This document shows, one piece after another, positions 40,872 to 48,498 of a stretch of 64,000 bases of DNA (position 1 is its first letter; each line of letters begins with the position of its first letter). This DNA comes from Nocardia flavorosea NBRC 108225 (GTDB taxonomy: Bacteria > Actinomycetota > Actinomycetes > Mycobacteriales > Mycobacteriaceae). The stretch is from NCBI RefSeq assembly GCF_001613385.1, contig NZ_BDCG01000023.1:1-64000 (forward strand). The letters are read 5' to 3'. Position numbers and translations under genes: made by a program. Under the pieces are notes generated by a model. That model made no database searches, was not told where the DNA came from, and saw only the letters and a program-made list of their open reading frames with translations.

Positions 40872-41843
40872 CTAGGTGACTTCGGCGAGCAGGACATCCC
40901 ACCGGCGCAGAAAGGCGCCGAGCCCGTAGTGCTCCACGGCGAACTGCCGGCCCGACTTACCGGCCAGGACCGCCAGATCGGGTTCATGCAGGAATCCGTG
41001 GAACTTCGCGGTGAGGGCCGCGATATCGGTGGAGATCGCACCGGCCTCCGGCGGTACCGCGGCGACCGCCTCGGTGGTCGCGAGGGCGACCACCGGCATA
41101 CCCAGGTGCATCGCTTCGAGTAGGGACAGACCCAGGGAGGTCCACCGCGCGGTGTGCAGGTAGACCCGTCGCCGCGCCATCGCGGCATGCAGCCCGGGGT
41201 GGGCGAAATCGCCGATACCGCGCACCGGATGCAGCGTGCGCCCCGGCGGGGCGAACTCGCCGGCGCCGATCCCGTACAGATCGACGGGCCCGGCCCGGGC
41301 GAAATCGGCCAGCAGATCGCTGCCGGTGACCCGGGTGCGGCGCCGTGCCTCGTTGATCAGCGCGACCCCGTGCGGTAACTCCCCGGTGTAGAGCGCCCCG
41401 GGGTCCACGATGCCGTGCGGCACCACGCGGGTCGGCGCGCGCCCGCTGTCCCACATCAGCTCGTTGAAATGGGTGACGTGCACGAGTGGGATATCGGTGC
41501 GTTCGGCCAGCGGATGCCGGCTGGTGGCCGCACCGTCGCGGGGAGCGTTGTGCTCGACATAGACAGCCGGGATATCGATACCCGGCCGACGGCCCAGCCA
41601 GCGTTCGGTGAGGTCGATTTCCTCCGGCCGCTGCAGCACGACCACGTCGGGTTCGGCCATTCGCAGCGCGTCCGCGGGGATCTCTTCGGCGGCCGGCCAG
41701 TCGCGGCCGCACCGGCCCCGGCCCCACGGTCCGCCGCCCTCCACCACCGGGAGCAGATATCGGTGCCCGCCTCGGACGAACGATGTGGTCCACGAGCCGT
41801 GGACATGCCAGAGCAGAACCCTGAGCTGCCTCGTCTCGATCAT
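40872..41843 (-). CDS. Glycosyltransferase, GT-B fold, first gene of the operon
   Basis: The 323-residue protein is shorter than the neighbouring GT4 enzyme. It has RVLLWHVHGSWTTSFVRGGH and RYLLP at the start, the segment VVLQRPEEIDLTERWLGRRP, and a C-terminal donor-binding pattern LHTARWTSLGLSLLEAMHLG then MPVVALATTEA. The late E-A-M-H-L-G-M-P pattern is that of GT4-type enzymes. It is the promoter-proximal gene of the eleven-gene minus operon. The intergenic region to the divergent aldehyde dehydrogenase gene carries a 10-bp inverted repeat. No clear ribosome-binding site precedes the ATG. Confidence 0.82.
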   Translation of the reverse strand: MIETRQLRVLLWHVHGSWTTSFVRGGHRYLLPVVEGGGPWGRGRCGRDWPAAEEIPADALRMAEPDVVVLQRPEEIDLTERWLGRRPGIDIPAVYVEHNAPRDGAATSRHPLAERTDIPLVHVTHFNELMWDSGRAPTRVVPHGIVDPGALYTGELPHGVALINEARRRTRVTGSDLLADFARAGPVDLYGIGAGEFAPPGRTLHPVRGIGDFAHPGLHAAMARRRVYLHTARWTSLGLSLLEAMHLGMPVVALATTEAVAAVPPEAGAISTDIAALTAKFHGFLHEPDLAVLAGKSGRQFAVEHYGLGAFLRRWDVLLAEVT

Positions 41844-41868
41844 GTCGGTAGCTCTTGCCGGTTCTCAC

Positions 41869-41942
41869 CGGTTCAAACCTTCCGCTGTCCAGCGGCAGAT
41901 ACGGATCGTGTTCCGCGCGGCCGGACACCGGTGTTTGAACCG
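41869..41942. promoter_or_regulatory. Inverted repeat in the divergent glycan-cluster promoter region
   Basis: CGGTTCAAAC (41869-41878) and GTTTGAACCG (41933-41942) are exact inverted repeats, 54 bases apart. They lie in the 124-base gap between the minus-strand glycosyltransferase operon and the plus-strand aldehyde dehydrogenase gene. Each copy is 26-27 bases from one of the two start codons, so the arrangement is symmetric with respect to both genes. They could be sites for one regulator or paired promoter elements. Confidence 0.5.
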
Positions 41943-41967
41943 TCCGCTACCGGCAAAGCCGGGAGGC

Positions 41968-43359
41968 ATGAGCGGACCGAGCACTGTCACAGAACCCATC
42001 GGGTACCCGGTAACCGACACGATCGAGATCATCGATCCGGCCACGGGCGGCGCCGTCGGCACGATCCCGGTGACCGATATTGCGGAGGTGGACCAGCGGA
42101 TCGCCGTTGCCCGGCGCGCGCAATCGCAGTGGGCGTGCACCCCGGCGGCCGAGCGTGCCGCGGCGTTACGTACGGGTGCCGGCCGGCTCCGGGCACGCGC
42201 CGACGAGATCGCCGCGCTCGCCGAATCCGAAACCGGTCGCCCGCGGGCCGAGGGCGCGGAAGGTATCGCCGCCGGTGCGGCGACCTTGGAGCAATACGCC
42301 GAACTCGGTCCGGTGCACCGGGGCCGCAGCCTGCAGGGCGATATCGGCGCCACCGATCTGATGGTGTGGGAACCGCGCGGCGTGGTCGTGGCGCTGACAC
42401 CGTGGAACGATCCCGTCGCGGTGTCCTGCGGTCTGCTCGGCGCCGCCTTGGTCACCGGCAACACGGTGCTGTACAAGCCGAGCGAACGCGCCCCCCACAC
42501 CGGCGCCCTGCTGGGTGAGCTCCTCGCGGACGTGCTGCCGGACGCGGTGCTGCAGACCGTGCAGGGCGACGGCGCCGTCGGCGCGGCCCTGGCCGCACAT
42601 CACGATATCGATCTCATCGCGCATGTCGGCAGTACCGCCGCGGGCCGGTCGATCGCCCGGAGCGCGGCCGCGACCGGCGCGCATGTGCTCCTGGAGAACG
42701 GTGGTAACGATGCGTTCGTCGTCGACGCCGATGTGGATCCGGAATGGGCCGCGGAACAGGCCGCGCTCGGCGCCTTCGCCAACTCCGGGCAGATCTGTGT
42801 CGCCGTGGAACGGATATTCGTCCACGAGGCGATCGCCGAACCCTTCCTGGCAGCGTTGACCGGCGCCGCCCGCTCCTGGACCCCGGCCCCACTGGTCGAT
42901 CGCCGCCATCGCGAGCAGGTACACGCTCAGGTGCGTGAAGCGGTGGCCGACGGCGCCCGGGCGTCGACGGGCGGGACCGTGCCGGACGGACCCGGTGCCC
43001 ATTACCCGGCGACAGTTCTGACCGGCTGCACCCCTGCGATGCGGGTCATGCGCGAGGAAACCTTCGGCCCGGTCGCACCCGTACGGGTCGTCCCGACATT
43101 CGACCAGGGGCTCGCCGAAGCCGCACGAGACGACTACGGGCTCGCGGCGACCGTTCTCACCTCCTCGATGGCCAACGCCCAGACCGCGTGGCGGCGGCTG
43201 CCGGTCGGCACGGTGAAGATCAACGCGGTGTTCGGTGGCACGCCCGGCGGCGCCGCTCATCCCCGCGGCGCCAGCGGGAGCGGCTACGGCTACGGCCCCG
43301 AACTACTCGACGAGATGACCCGGACGAAGGTTGTGCACCTGCAACCGCCACCCCGGTGA
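41968..43359 (+). CDS. Aldehyde dehydrogenase
   Basis: The 463-residue enzyme is an NAD(P)-dependent aldehyde dehydrogenase with the cofactor loop HVGSTAAGRSIARSA and the general-base region LLENGGNDAFVVDAD (family ELGGKNP, here ENGGND). The catalytic cysteine is in FANSGQICVAVERI, and EETFGPVAPV follows. The ATG at 41968 follows GGGAGG. It is divergent from the glycosyltransferase operon and heads the plus-strand arm. A sugar-aldehyde or succinate-semialdehyde-like substrate is possible; none is proven. It is somewhat shorter than the usual 480-500 residues. Confidence 0.9.
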   Translation: MSGPSTVTEPIGYPVTDTIEIIDPATGGAVGTIPVTDIAEVDQRIAVARRAQSQWACTPAAERAAALRTGAGRLRARADEIAALAESETGRPRAEGAEGIAAGAATLEQYAELGPVHRGRSLQGDIGATDLMVWEPRGVVVALTPWNDPVAVSCGLLGAALVTGNTVLYKPSERAPHTGALLGELLADVLPDAVLQTVQGDGAVGAALAAHHDIDLIAHVGSTAAGRSIARSAAATGAHVLLENGGNDAFVVDADVDPEWAAEQAALGAFANSGQICVAVERIFVHEAIAEPFLAALTGAARSWTPAPLVDRRHREQVHAQVREAVADGARASTGGTVPDGPGAHYPATVLTGCTPAMRVMREETFGPVAPVRVVPTFDQGLAEAARDDYGLAATVLTSSMANAQTAWRRLPVGTVKINAVFGGTPGGAAHPRGASGSGYGYGPELLDEMTRTKVVHLQPPPR

Positions 43360-43662
43360 TCGGTCCGGTGCCGGACTGTTGCTGCGGCGTTCTGCCACCG
43401 GTGCCTGTGGGCTGCCCCGGTCCCGCGGGCCTGGTCAGGTGTGACCAGAGCGCACACTCGCTGACGGATCGGGTGCGCGTGCCCGGCCGGTGGCCCACGA
43501 CCGAGCGAGCACTGCCCCCGAGACCGACAACACTCGACCCGATGCGCTCGCCGCTCGCGGAAGAACACGTGTGGCGGTGCGTGCGGCAGGCACCGGATCA
43601 CTGTGTTGCACCGGCGACCGGTGCGGACGATTGGTGCGGGGCGAACCGGGTAAGTGCGCACC
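43360..43662. other. Intergenic region with no supportable gene
   Basis: Between the aldehyde dehydrogenase stop and the pyruvyl-transferase-like gene the frames on both strands are short and low-quality. I see no clear hairpin, repeat or ribosome-binding site other than that of the next gene. Confidence 0.5.
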
Positions 43663-44550
43663 ATGCGCGTTCTGGTGACCGGATGGTCCAGCTTTGTGCA
43701 CGGGGAAGCGACGGCGGGGGATGTACTGAGCATGCGCCGTGTCGGCGAAACCCTCGCCGGGGCCGGGATTCCGTACGAGACAGCATGGAGTCCCGGATTC
43801 CGGCCCGAGGCACTCCACCTCGACGACGCCGACTCCGGCCGCTACTCGCATCTCGTCTTCGTCTGCGGCCCGGCGCACGGCGAACAGGTCCGCACCCTGC
43901 ACGAACGATATGCGAGCTGCCGCCGCATCGCCGTCGGTGTCTCGGTACTCGACCCGGCCGACGCGGCGGTCACCGGATTCCATCGCGTGCTGGCGCGCGA
44001 CGATCCGGCTACTGCGCGGCCGGATATGTCGGTATCGGCGAGCACCGGCATCGTTCCGGTGATCGGCGTGGTCTTCGCCCCCGGACAGGCGGAATACGGA
44101 TCGGCGCGGCGGCACCGATCGGTGCACGAGGCATTGGAGCGCTGGCTGGGCGGTCTGGACTGCGCTCGTTTACCGCTGGACACCCGGCTCGCCGGCGACG
44201 ATTGGCGCCGATGCCGCACCCCCGACCAGCTCGCCTCGGTTTTTGCGCGCCTCGACGCGGTGGTCACCACCCGGCTCCACGGTCTCGTGTTCGCCTTGCG
44301 GGCCGGTGTCCCTGTTCTGACAGTGGACCCGGTAGCCGGCGGCGGAAAGGTGACCGCGCAGGCGGCTGCCCTGGGCTGGCCCGCGCTGATACCCGCCGAA
44401 CAAGCCCTCGACACCGAGGTGGTCGACCACTGGTGGCAATGGTGCCTATCGGCCGCGGGCCGCGAACACGCCCGCCGCAACGAGTTCCCGGCCGCCGATT
44501 CCCTGGCGTCCGCTCTGCTCGACGAACTACTGCCGAGCCGTTCCGCATGA
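43663..44550 (+). CDS. Polysaccharide pyruvyl transferase-like protein
   Basis: The 295-residue protein begins MRVLVTGWSSFVHGEATAGD and ends with VVTTRLHGLVFALRAGVPVL, then TVDP. This motif is typical of the polysaccharide pyruvyl transferase (CsaB/WcaK) superfamily, in which the RLH arginine and histidine bind the donor. Such enzymes add a ketal pyruvate to sugars in cell-wall glycans. The start is uncertain (ATG at 43663 or GTG at 43654) and the ribosome-binding site is weak. Its stop overlaps the start of a GT2 gene by four bases. A glycosyltransferase role is an alternative. Confidence 0.75.
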   Translation: MRVLVTGWSSFVHGEATAGDVLSMRRVGETLAGAGIPYETAWSPGFRPEALHLDDADSGRYSHLVFVCGPAHGEQVRTLHERYASCRRIAVGVSVLDPADAAVTGFHRVLARDDPATARPDMSVSASTGIVPVIGVVFAPGQAEYGSARRHRSVHEALERWLGGLDCARLPLDTRLAGDDWRRCRTPDQLASVFARLDAVVTTRLHGLVFALRAGVPVLTVDPVAGGGKVTAQAAALGWPALIPAEQALDTEVVDHWWQWCLSAAGREHARRNEFPAADSLASALLDELLPSRSA

Positions 44551-45980
44551 ACCCGGCCGGCAACACGACGCACGCCGCGACCGGCCACCCACCGCGGCTC
44601 ACCACCGGCAGCGCTGCCGGAACTGTGGTCGGCACCGGCGCAGGGGCGGGCCGAAAAAACCCTGCGCCGGTAACGGCCGATGGAGGTCCGGAGACCGCTG
44701 CCGGTGACGGATCGGAAGTTGCTGTTGCGGAAAGCCCGGATTTCGCCGTCGGCCGCGCGGCCGGGACCGCGGCTGGTTCCGAAGGCAGGGGACATGCCGC
44801 CGAGGCAGAGCCATTCGATGGCGTCGAGGCGGAGAAGTCCAAGCGCGACAGCGGCACAGCTGCGGAAGGCGACGGAACAGTGGCCGCTATCGGCCGGGGA
44901 CAAGAAGTAGCAGCATGTGAAGGCGTGGTCAGTGAGGTGGGTACCGGCACCGAACGCACGGGCAGCGACGAACTCGGTTCCGCGATCGGCCATAAATCAG
45001 AGATCCGGCTCGGCAACGGGACTGGACCTGTTGCCGCCGGAGGGATCGGCACCGCGGCCGGTGACACGGCAATGACCGCGGCCGGCGAATCAGGTCGTGT
45101 CGCCGGCGGGCGTGCGCGCACCACGGTGGTGATCGCGACCCGCAACCGCGCCCCCGAACTGGCGCGCACCTTGACCGAGCTGCGTGCGCTCCGGCCACGT
45201 CCGGAGATCGTGGTGCTGGACAATGCGTCCGACGACGACACCGCTGCCGTGGCCGCAACATTTCCCGGCGTGACGGTGATCCGCCTGCCGTGCAATCTCG
45301 GTGCGGCGGCCCGCAATCTCGGCGTCGAGAAGGCTCGCACACCGTATGTCGCGTTCAGCGACGACGACTCGTGGTGGGCCGGTGACGCATTGACCCGCGC
45401 GGAACAGCTGTTCGACGCCTGCCCCAGGCTCGGTCTCGTTGCGGGCCGCACCCTTGTCGGTGCCACCGACCGGGATGATCCCGTCAACGAACTGATGGCC
45501 ACCAGCCCGCTGGGACATGCCGCCGACCTGCCGGGACCGTCGATTCTCGGGTTTCTGGCCTGCGCGGCGATCGTGCGCAAGCAGGCATATCTGCGCGTCG
45601 GTGGGTTCAGCCCGCTGCTGCATTTCGGCGCCGAGGAAAAGTTGCTGGCGCTCGACCTGGCCGCCGCCGGTTGGCAGCTCTGCTATGTCGCCGATATCCG
45701 CGCCCACCATCACCCTTCGGCGCAGCGGCCGGCGCCGGCGTGGCGCAGGCGTGCCGAACAGCGCAACAACGCGTTGATCACGTGGATGCGTCGTCCGCTG
45801 CGGCGGTGCGCGGCGGAAACGGCCGGCCTGCTCGGCCGGGCCGTCCGGGACCCGCGCACCGCGCCGGTGGTGGCCGGGGTTCTGCGCCGGCTGCCATGGG
45901 CGCTGGCGCAGCGGCGCAGGCTGCCGCCGGCGGTCGAGCGGGGTGCCGGAACGCTGGAACTCGCCGAGGAAAGGAAATGA
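44547..45980 (+). CDS. GT2-family glycosyltransferase with long low-complexity N-terminus
   Basis: The C-terminal part, from about residue 190, is a GT2 domain: TVVIATRNRAPELARTLTEL, the binding loop VVLDNASDDDT, YVAFSDDDSWWAG with the metal-binding Asp residues, and GAEEKLLALDLAAAGW. The first 190 residues are rich in Gly, Ala, Thr and Glu with loose repeats (AAGTVVGTGAG, AGSEGRGH, TGTERTGS). They have no recognisable fold. The ATG at 44547 overlaps the previous stop in an ATGA, supporting translation of the whole frame. An ATG at 45072 would give just the GT2 domain (302 residues), so the start is uncertain. Confidence 0.82.
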   Translation: MNPAGNTTHAATGHPPRLTTGSAAGTVVGTGAGAGRKNPAPVTADGGPETAAGDGSEVAVAESPDFAVGRAAGTAAGSEGRGHAAEAEPFDGVEAEKSKRDSGTAAEGDGTVAAIGRGQEVAACEGVVSEVGTGTERTGSDELGSAIGHKSEIRLGNGTGPVAAGGIGTAAGDTAMTAAGESGRVAGGRARTTVVIATRNRAPELARTLTELRALRPRPEIVVLDNASDDDTAAVAATFPGVTVIRLPCNLGAAARNLGVEKARTPYVAFSDDDSWWAGDALTRAEQLFDACPRLGLVAGRTLVGATDRDDPVNELMATSPLGHAADLPGPSILGFLACAAIVRKQAYLRVGGFSPLLHFGAEEKLLALDLAAAGWQLCYVADIRAHHHPSAQRPAPAWRRRAEQRNNALITWMRRPLRRCAAETAGLLGRAVRDPRTAPVVAGVLRRLPWALAQRRRLPPAVERGAGTLELAEERK

Positions 45981-45984
45981 TCGG

Positions 45985-46881
45985 ATGGGCACGGACCGCA
46001 TCACGGTGGTGATCATGACCCGCGACCGCCGGGACCAACTGCTCGAAACACTCGGCGAGATGACCACCCTTCCCGACGCGGCGCCGATCATTCTGGTGGA
46101 CAATGCGTCCACCGACGGGACAGCCGACGCGGTAGCCGCGGCGTTCCCGTCGGTGGAGGTGATCCGGGCATACGAGAACCTGGGCGCGCTCGCCCGCAAC
46201 CTCGCCGTGGAGCGAGTGCGCACCCCGTATGTCGCGTTCTGCGACGACGACACCCAGTGGCAGCCGGGGGCCCTCACCCGCGCCGCCGATCTGCTCGACC
46301 GGTATCCGGGCCTCGGTTCGGTGACCGGGCGCTGCCTGGTCGCCCCCGGCCTGCGGGAGGACCCGATCACGCCGGAGTTGCGCGATTCACCGGTCCCCGG
46401 CCCCGAGTGGCTGCCGGGGCCGGCGTTGCTCGGCGTGATGGCCGCCCTGTCCGCATTCCGGGTGAGCGCGTTTCGCGAGGTCGGCGGGTTCTCCCGGCGG
46501 CTGTGGTTCGGCGGTGAGGAGGAACTGCTGGCCCTCGACCTGGCAGCACACGGCTGGTGGATGTGCTGGATCGAAGAGATGGTGATCCACCACGCCCCCT
46601 CGGTGCTGCGGGATTCGACCGGCCGCCGTGGTCTCGGTATCCGGAACACCCTGTGGACGCTGTGGTTACGCCGCCCGGTGCGCAGCGCGGCCCGCCGGAC
46701 GGCCGCCGTACTGCGCTCCGCACCGGCCGACGCCGCCACGGCCCGAGCCGTGCTGGCGGCACTGCGCGGACTGCCGTGGGTGATACGCGAACGTGAGGTG
46801 GTGCCGGCCGAGGTCGAGGCCGGTCTCGTATTGCTGGAGGAATCCCAGGCGCGTTCACCGGCCCGGCGCTATGTGGGCTGA
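45985..46881 (+). CDS. GT2-family glycosyltransferase
   Basis: The 298-residue protein has the GT2 pattern TVVIMTRDRRDQLLETLGEM, LVDNASTDGTADAVAAAFPS, YVAFCDDDTQWQPGALTRAA and FGGEEELLALDLAAHGWWM. It is clearly paralogous to the C-terminal domain of the preceding gene (same order and spacing of motifs), so the two arose by duplication. The ATG at 45985 is five bases after the stop of that gene and follows AAAGGAAATG. Donor and acceptor are unknown; the divergent heptose operon suggests one of the activated sugars made there. Confidence 0.9.
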   Translation: MGTDRITVVIMTRDRRDQLLETLGEMTTLPDAAPIILVDNASTDGTADAVAAAFPSVEVIRAYENLGALARNLAVERVRTPYVAFCDDDTQWQPGALTRAADLLDRYPGLGSVTGRCLVAPGLREDPITPELRDSPVPGPEWLPGPALLGVMAALSAFRVSAFREVGGFSRRLWFGGEEELLALDLAAHGWWMCWIEEMVIHHAPSVLRDSTGRRGLGIRNTLWTLWLRRPVRSAARRTAAVLRSAPADAATARAVLAALRGLPWVIREREVVPAEVEAGLVLLEESQARSPARRYVG

Positions 46882-46946
46882 AACCGGCCCCACCGGACCT
46901 GTTCCGTGCGAAGTGTCGACGCCCGGGTCCCGGGTATCCGCGCCCC

Positions 46947-48479
46947 ATGAACGCACCAACCGGAATGGCCGAGTCGTACTGGATGCATTCGACCGGGCCG
47001 ACGACGTATCCGCGCGTCACCGAGGATCTCGACACCGACGTCGCCGTGATCGGCGGTGGTATCGCCGGGTTGTGCTGCGCCTGGGAGATCGCGGGCACCG
47101 GCCGGTCGGTCACTGTCCTGGAGGCGGACCGTATCGTCAGCGGAACAACCGGCTACACCACCGCGAAAGTCAGCGCGCAGCACACATTGGTGTACGACTT
47201 GCTGCGGTCGTCGTTCGACGCGGATACCGCGCGTTTGTACGCTCGCTCCCAGCAGGATGCCGTGGAACATCTGGTGCGTACGGCCGCCGATCTGGGTATC
47301 GATTGCGAACTCGAACGGGCACCGTCCTACACCTATGTCACCTCCGCGGACGAAGTCGCGACCATCCGGGCGGAGGTCGCGGCGGCGGCAGCGGCCGGGC
47401 TGCCGGCGTCGCTGGTCACCGAGACGGGGCTGCCGTTTCCGGTGGCCGCCGCGATCCGGGTGGACGATCAGGTCCAGTTCCATCCGCGGCGATACCTGCT
47501 CGCCCTCGCCGAGAATCTGATCCGGTCCGGGGGAGCGGTCTACGAACGGACCCGGGTGGCCGGGCTGGACGAAGGCGATCCCTGCCGGCTGACCACCGAA
47601 CACGGTGCCACAGTGCGCGCTCGGGACGTAGTGGTCGCGACGCACTACCCGATATTCGACCGGGCACTGCTTTTCACGCGGTTGCAGCCCCGGCGGGAAC
47701 TGGCGGTCGCCGGTCCACTGGCCACCGGCGCCGACCCGCACGGTATGTACATCACGCCCGAGGAGAACACGCGTTCCGTCCGCACCGCCCCCTACGGTGA
47801 CGGCCGCAGGCTGCTCATCGTCACCGGCGAACATCTGCGGCCCGGCGTGGGATCGACCGCGGACGCCGTCGACCGGCTGGCCGGCTGGGCGCGGACACAT
47901 TTCCCGGTGGACTCCTTGGACTACCACTGGGGCGCACAGGACAACACCACTACCGACGACCTTCCCTATATCGGCCGCTTCCATCCCGGAACCCGGCACG
48001 TCTATGTGAGCACCGGATTCGGCGGCTGGGGTATGACACACGGAATAATGGGCGGCCGGCTACTCGCGGCCGAACTGGCCGGTGAATCACTGCCGTGGGC
48101 CGGAATCTACGATCCCCGCCGCCTGCATCCCCGCGTCGAAACCGGCACGCTGCTGAAATCCGGTCTCGCGGTGGGCCGCCATCTGATCGGCGACCGTCTC
48201 GCCCCGAGTACCTTCGTCGATTCCGCCGCCGACCTCGCCCCGGGCCGCGGTGCGGTGATGCGCCGCTCCGGCCGGCGCAGCGCGGTCTACCGGGACCACG
48301 ACGGCCGGTTGCACGCCGTATCCGCGGTCTGCACCCACCTAGGCTGTCTGGTCGCGTTCAACGATGCCGAAACCAGCTGGGACTGCCCGTGCCACGGGTC
48401 GCGGTTCGATATCGACGGCAATGTCCTGGAAGGCCCGGCCACCACCGCGCTGGACCCGATCGATCCGGACCACGACTGA
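46947..48479 (+). CDS. FAD-dependent amino-acid-oxidase-like protein fused to a Rieske domain
   Basis: The 510-residue protein has an N-terminal DAO-type FAD domain with AVIGGGIAGLCCAWE (33-47), the loop SGTTGYTTAKVSAQH, and a late FGGWGMTHGIMGGRLLA. A C-terminal Rieske 2Fe-2S domain follows, with CTHLGC (Cys462, His464) and CPCHGSRF (Cys480, His483). This architecture is known in actinobacteria and cyanobacteria; it presumably oxidises an amine or similar substrate and passes electrons through the iron-sulfur centre. The start ATG lies 65 bases after the GT2 stop. It ends 19 bases before the convergent P450 gene. Confidence 0.92.
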   Translation: MNAPTGMAESYWMHSTGPTTYPRVTEDLDTDVAVIGGGIAGLCCAWEIAGTGRSVTVLEADRIVSGTTGYTTAKVSAQHTLVYDLLRSSFDADTARLYARSQQDAVEHLVRTAADLGIDCELERAPSYTYVTSADEVATIRAEVAAAAAAGLPASLVTETGLPFPVAAAIRVDDQVQFHPRRYLLALAENLIRSGGAVYERTRVAGLDEGDPCRLTTEHGATVRARDVVVATHYPIFDRALLFTRLQPRRELAVAGPLATGADPHGMYITPEENTRSVRTAPYGDGRRLLIVTGEHLRPGVGSTADAVDRLAGWARTHFPVDSLDYHWGAQDNTTTDDLPYIGRFHPGTRHVYVSTGFGGWGMTHGIMGGRLLAAELAGESLPWAGIYDPRRLHPRVETGTLLKSGLAVGRHLIGDRLAPSTFVDSAADLAPGRGAVMRRSGRRSAVYRDHDGRLHAVSAVCTHLGCLVAFNDAETSWDCPCHGSRFDIDGNVLEGPATTALDPIDPDHD

Positions 48480-48498
48480 ACGACGTGCCGAAACAGTA

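Noticed and set aside
44264..45580. A 438-codon minus-strand open frame over the GT2 gene
   Set aside because: It is rich in Arg, Ser, Pro and Val with no fold; the plus frame carries GT2 motifs.
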